Source: Streptomyces sp. NRRL WC-3626 (GTDB lineage Bacteria; Actinomycetota; Actinomycetes; Streptomycetales; Streptomycetaceae). From it: a DNA stretch of 64,000 bases. A program made the translations under genes and the position numbers. Numbering within the stretch: position 1 is the stretch's first letter; the number at the start of each line of letters is the position of its first letter. Where the stretch lies: the NCBI RefSeq assembly GCF_000718785.1, contig NZ_JOCA01000015.1, positions 107,044 to 171,043 of the forward strand, in the 5' to 3' direction. This document shows, piece after piece, positions 61,156 through 64,000 of the stretch. The notes below the pieces were generated by a model. That model searched no databases and was not told the DNA's origin. It worked only from the letters and a program-made list of their open reading frames with translations.

Positions 61156-61919
61156 CCACCACCGCCCCGCCCTACCGGGTCACCCCGGCCCGCGTCCTGC
61201 GCTCCGAATGGCACAAGCTGTGGACGCTCCGCTCCACCTGGATCAACCTCGCCGCCACCGCCGCCCTCACCCTCGCCATGGGCATCGGCGTCAGCGCCGC
61301 CTACGACGGCTCCGGCGGAGGCGGCATGGACACGGTCGTCTTCGTCCTCCTCGGCACCCAGTTCGCCACCATCACCCTCGCCGTCCTGGGCATCCTCGCC
61401 ACCGCGGGCGAGTACTCCACCGGCCAGATCCGCGCCACCATGACCGCCGTACCGCGCCGGCTGCCCGTCCTGTGGTCCAAGGCCGCCGTCCTGGCCGCCG
61501 CCGCCTTCCCGCTCTGCCTGTGGACCAACCTGCTCACGTTCCCGCTCGCCCAGGCCTTCCTCGGCGACACCGACCAGTCGGCGTCCCTCGGCGACCCGGA
61601 CGTCCTGCGCGGCCTCGCCGGCAACGCGGCGGGCCTCACGCTCCTCACCGTCCTGGCGCTCTGCCTCGGCGCCGTGACCCGCTCCGTCCCGCTCGCCATC
61701 GGCGCGTACATCGGCCTCCTCATGATCCTCCCGGAGGTCCTGGCGATGCTCCCGTACGCCTTCGTCGACGACGCCGTCGACCACTTCCCCGCCCAGGCCC
61801 TGCAGACCCTCACCGCCACCGACACCGCCTCGCCCGGCACGGCCCTCATCGCCCTCGCCCTCTGGGCGGCGGCCGCCCTCGCGGCGGCCGCGACGACCCT
61901 GCGCCGCCGGGACGTCTGA
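61152..61919 (+). CDS. ABC-2-type transporter permease
   Basis: The 255-residue protein has six membrane helices and starts with a cytoplasmic motif LRSEWHKLWTLRSTW common to ABC-2 permeases that pair with BcrA-like ATPases. GEYSTGQIRATMTAVPRR lies in the second helix/loop region, as in relatives. It is presumably an exporter of a drug or peptide; the substrate is unknown. Confidence 0.9.
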   Translation: MTTTAPPYRVTPARVLRSEWHKLWTLRSTWINLAATAALTLAMGIGVSAAYDGSGGGGMDTVVFVLLGTQFATITLAVLGILATAGEYSTGQIRATMTAVPRRLPVLWSKAAVLAAAAFPLCLWTNLLTFPLAQAFLGDTDQSASLGDPDVLRGLAGNAAGLTLLTVLALCLGAVTRSVPLAIGAYIGLLMILPEVLAMLPYAFVDDAVDHFPAQALQTLTATDTASPGTALIALALWAAAALAAAATTLRRRDV

Positions 61920-61922
61920 GCC

Positions 61923-63230
61923 GTGCCGCCCACCGTGTTCCCTCCGCCGGACGCACCCACCACCATGGACCCCGTGACGAACGACCCACAGGCTTCGCCG
62001 ACGGCGGTACGGACGACGGAACCCCTCACCCAGTACCTGCAACGAGCCAACCAGCGGGTGCGCGCCTTCGACCGGCGGCACCCGCTGCTGTGGGATCTGC
62101 ACTTCAGCGGTTTCTGGGTGATCGCCGCCCTTATCGACTACGCCGGTGACGGCTGGCGCAACGTCACCCACAACCCGGACGTCCCCGGCCCCCTCCTCCT
62201 CGTCCTGAGCCTCGGCCTGTCCGTCCCGCTCCTGTGGCGCCGCACCCACCCCGCGGGGGTCCTGCTCGCCATGGCCCCGTTCGCCCTGGTCAACGCCTGG
62301 TCGGGCGCCACCCTCCAGGCCGCGCTCCTCCAGCTCGTCGTCGTCTACCACATCGCTCTGCGCCTCCCCCTGCGCCATCTGTTCTGGGCCCCGGCCCTGA
62401 TGCTCACCCCCGTGCTGGTGTCCACGGCCCGCTACGGCGAGGGCGAGTGGAGCCAGCAGATCGGCTCGCAGCTGACATCGATCCTCGTGGCCGTCCTCAT
62501 CGGCATCACGGTCCGTACCCGCCAGAACTACACGAACGCCCTGGAGGATCGCGCCCGCCGTCTGGAGATCGAACGCGACCAGCAGGCCCAGCTGGCGGCC
62601 GCCGCCGAACGAGCCCGTATCGCCCGCGAGATGCACGACATCATCGGCCACAACCTGTCCGTCATCACCGGCCTCGCCGACGGCGGCAAGTACGCGGCCG
62701 GCAAGTCCCCGGAACGCGCCGCCCAGGCCCTGGACGCCATCGCCACCACCAGCCGCCAGGCCCTCGGCGAACTCCGCCGCCTCCTGGACGTCCTGCGCGA
62801 CGAGGAACCCCGGCCCGCCGAACGGGCACCCCAGCCCGCCCTCACCGACCTGGACCGGCTCATCGCCGGCGTCCGCGAAGCGGGCCTCCCCGTCCAGGCC
62901 ACCGTCGAGGGCCGGGCCGCTCTCCCGCCGGGCCGCCAGCTCACCGTCTACCGCGTCGTCCAGGAAGCCCTCACCAACACCCTCAAACACGCCGGCCCCG
63001 ACGCCTCCTCGGAGATCCGTATCGTCTACGGCGGCAAGGGCGCCGTCACCGCCACGGTCACCGACACGGCAGCCGTACGGCCGGCCGCCGCCCCCACCGA
63101 CGGCCGCGGCCTCCCCGGCATGCGGGAACGTACGTCCCTGTACGGCGGCACACTCGAGGCCGGCCCGCGCCCGCACCCCGAGCAGGGCTGGCGCGTCCAT
63201 CTGCAGCTCCCGGAGGAATCCCCGCAGTGA
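61923..63230 (+). CDS. NarL-type sensor histidine kinase
   Basis: The kinase of about 435 residues has an N-terminal membrane domain with four to five helices, a coiled-coil (EDRARRLEIERDQQAQLAAA), a HisKA_3 motif (His in REMHDIIGHNLSVI) and a HATPase domain (QEALTNTLKHAG, GLPGMRER). The start is uncertain: a GTG at 61923 or an ATG at 61965. It overlaps the response regulator as GTGA. It probably controls the adjacent ABC exporter in response to a membrane signal. Confidence 0.9.
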   Translation: MPPTVFPPPDAPTTMDPVTNDPQASPTAVRTTEPLTQYLQRANQRVRAFDRRHPLLWDLHFSGFWVIAALIDYAGDGWRNVTHNPDVPGPLLLVLSLGLSVPLLWRRTHPAGVLLAMAPFALVNAWSGATLQAALLQLVVVYHIALRLPLRHLFWAPALMLTPVLVSTARYGEGEWSQQIGSQLTSILVAVLIGITVRTRQNYTNALEDRARRLEIERDQQAQLAAAAERARIAREMHDIIGHNLSVITGLADGGKYAAGKSPERAAQALDAIATTSRQALGELRRLLDVLRDEEPRPAERAPQPALTDLDRLIAGVREAGLPVQATVEGRAALPPGRQLTVYRVVQEALTNTLKHAGPDASSEIRIVYGGKGAVTATVTDTAAVRPAAAPTDGRGLPGMRERTSLYGGTLEAGPRPHPEQGWRVHLQLPEESPQ

Positions 63231-63907
63231 CCACCGTCCTCATCGCCGACGACCAGCCCCTCCAGCGCTTCGGCTTCCGCATGCTCCTGGAGAGCCAGGA
63301 CGACCTGACCGTCCTGGGAGAGGCCGCGAACGGCACCGAAGCGATCCGTATGACGGCCGAACTGCATCCCGACGTGGTCCTGATGGACATCCGTATGCCC
63401 GGCCTGGACGGCATCGAGGCGACCCGTCGCATCGCCGCCACCGGCGACCGCACCCGCGTCCTCATCCTCACCACGTTCGACCTGGACGAATACGCCTACG
63501 CCGGCCTCCGCGCGGGCGCCTCCGGCTTCCTCGTCAAGGACGCCCAGCCCGAGGAACTCCTCTCCGGCATCCGCAACGTGGCCACCGGGGACGCGGTCGT
63601 CGCTCCCGGCCTGACCCGCCGTCTCCTCGACGCCTACGCCCAGCACCTGCCGACGACCACCGCGGAGCCCGCCCTGACCGACGCCCCGCACATCGATACC
63701 CGCCTGAGCTCCCTCACCGAACGCGAACGCGAGATCCTCACGGTCATCGGCATGGGCTGGACCAACACGGAAATCGCCACCCGCCTGCACCTGGCCGAGT
63801 CCACGGTGAAAACCCACGTGGGCCGCATCCTCGCGAAGACCGGCTCCCGGGACCGTATTCAGGCGGTCATCCTGGCGTACGACACGAAACTGGTGGAGCC
63901 GTCCTGA
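63227..63907 (+). CDS. NarL/LuxR-type response regulator
   Basis: The 226-residue protein has a receiver (IADDQPLQRFGF, phospho-Asp in VVLMDIRMPGLDG, Lys in FLVKDAQPEEL) and a LuxR DNA-binding domain (LTEREREILTVIGMGWTNTEIATRL, STVKTHVGRILAKTG). GGAGGAA precedes the GTG. It forms a coupled pair with the kinase. It is the last gene before the rRNA operon. Confidence 0.93.
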   Translation: MTTVLIADDQPLQRFGFRMLLESQDDLTVLGEAANGTEAIRMTAELHPDVVLMDIRMPGLDGIEATRRIAATGDRTRVLILTTFDLDEYAYAGLRAGASGFLVKDAQPEELLSGIRNVATGDAVVAPGLTRRLLDAYAQHLPTTTAEPALTDAPHIDTRLSSLTEREREILTVIGMGWTNTEIATRLHLAESTVKTHVGRILAKTGSRDRIQAVILAYDTKLVEPS

Positions 63908-63913
63908 AACGCA

Positions 63914-63947
63914 GAAAGCCCCCGTGCCGAATGGCACGGGGGCTTTC
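63914..63947. terminator. Bidirectional terminator with perfect 15-base arms
   Basis: GAAAGCCCCCGTGCC (63914-63928), loop GAAT, then its perfect complement (63933-63947). It lies six bases after the response regulator stop and just beyond the 5S rRNA 3' end, so it can end transcription from both sides. Confidence 0.9.
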
Positions 63948-63957
63948 TACAATGATT

Positions 63958-64000
63958 GTTCGGCGGCGTCCTACTCTCCCACAGGGTCCCCCCTGCAGTA
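63958..64000 (-). rRNA. 5S rRNA, 3' end (partial)
   Basis: Read on the minus strand the last 43 bases are the 3' end of a 5S rRNA: GGGGGGACCCTGTGGGAGAG followed by TAGGACGCCGCCGAAC. The 5' part and the rest of the rRNA operon lie beyond the right edge of the window. Confidence 0.93.

Noticed and set aside
60426..63200. A 924-codon open frame on the minus strand opposite the ABC exporter and kinase genes
   Set aside because: The opposite strand encodes four coupled genes with full motifs; the long frame is Gly/Arg/Asp/Val-rich without domains.

Overview
The window is high-GC DNA (about 70 percent) with GTG/TTG starts, many ATGA/GTGA-coupled genes and several leaderless promoters. Gene content and order match a core-chromosome segment of Streptomyces. 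Genes recognised by family and by remembered synteny run in the order of Streptomyces coelicolor SCO4191 down to SCO4126: devB-devA-devE, rsiG, dtd, nur, cysA/sseC, glnR, mshD, ppk, pstSCAB, pit, csoR and the cmd cluster. The right edge holds the 3' end of a 5S rRNA on the minus strand. No tRNA, insertion sequence, prophage or CRISPR array was seen.

Layout. 1-2.3 kb: a partial class V aminotransferase and an HxlR regulator divergent from an imine-reductase-like dehydrogenase. 2.3-9.3 kb: a 720-residue protein with two phosphotransferase domains, then three DevA-type GntR regulators, each divergent from a paralogous membrane protein of about 60 residues, plus the phosphatase DevB. 9.4-14.2 kb: Eis-like acetyltransferase, the c-di-GMP-armed anti-sigma RsiG, Dtd, YgfZ, the nickel regulator Nur, a nitrobindin and a 32-residue membrane protein. 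14.2-17 kb: three coupled single-pass membrane proteins. 17-21.4 kb: sulfur genes (DsrE-like, SseC, CysA with a leader peptide, a MoaD-like carrier) and an LmeA-like DUF2993 protein. 21.4-29.9 kb: hydrolase, GlnR, a LacI regulator, an HtrA protease with its likely two-component system, and a secreted pectate lyase/pectin esterase fusion. 30-35.3 kb: 5'-nucleotidase, MshD and a YtrA-type regulator with an ABC exporter.

35.7-46.7 kb is a phosphate block: Ppk, a CHAD protein, a Nudix hydrolase, the PstSCAB importer behind a PHO-box-like repeat, the Pit transporter with its DUF47 partner, then the copper regulator CsoR. 46.7-52.2 kb: a lipoprotein, two small proteins, a PAP2 phosphatase, a lytic transglycosylase/NlpC enzyme and a WhiJ-type regulatory group (HATPase, XRE-DUF5753, two DUF397). 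52.4-59.6 kb: the cmdFEDCBA operon, which looks like a relaxase-less type IV secretion machine. 59.6-64 kb: an acetyltransferase, an ABC exporter with a NarL-type two-component system, a strong terminator and the 5S rRNA end.

How it works together: many genes bear on development (devA/B/E, rsiG, the WhiJ-like set, cmd) and on phosphate, nitrogen, sulfur and metal supply (pst, pit, ppk, glnR, cysA, nur, csoR). A dispersed GC-rich repeat occurs at four places between 35 and 48 kb, once inside a coding sequence.
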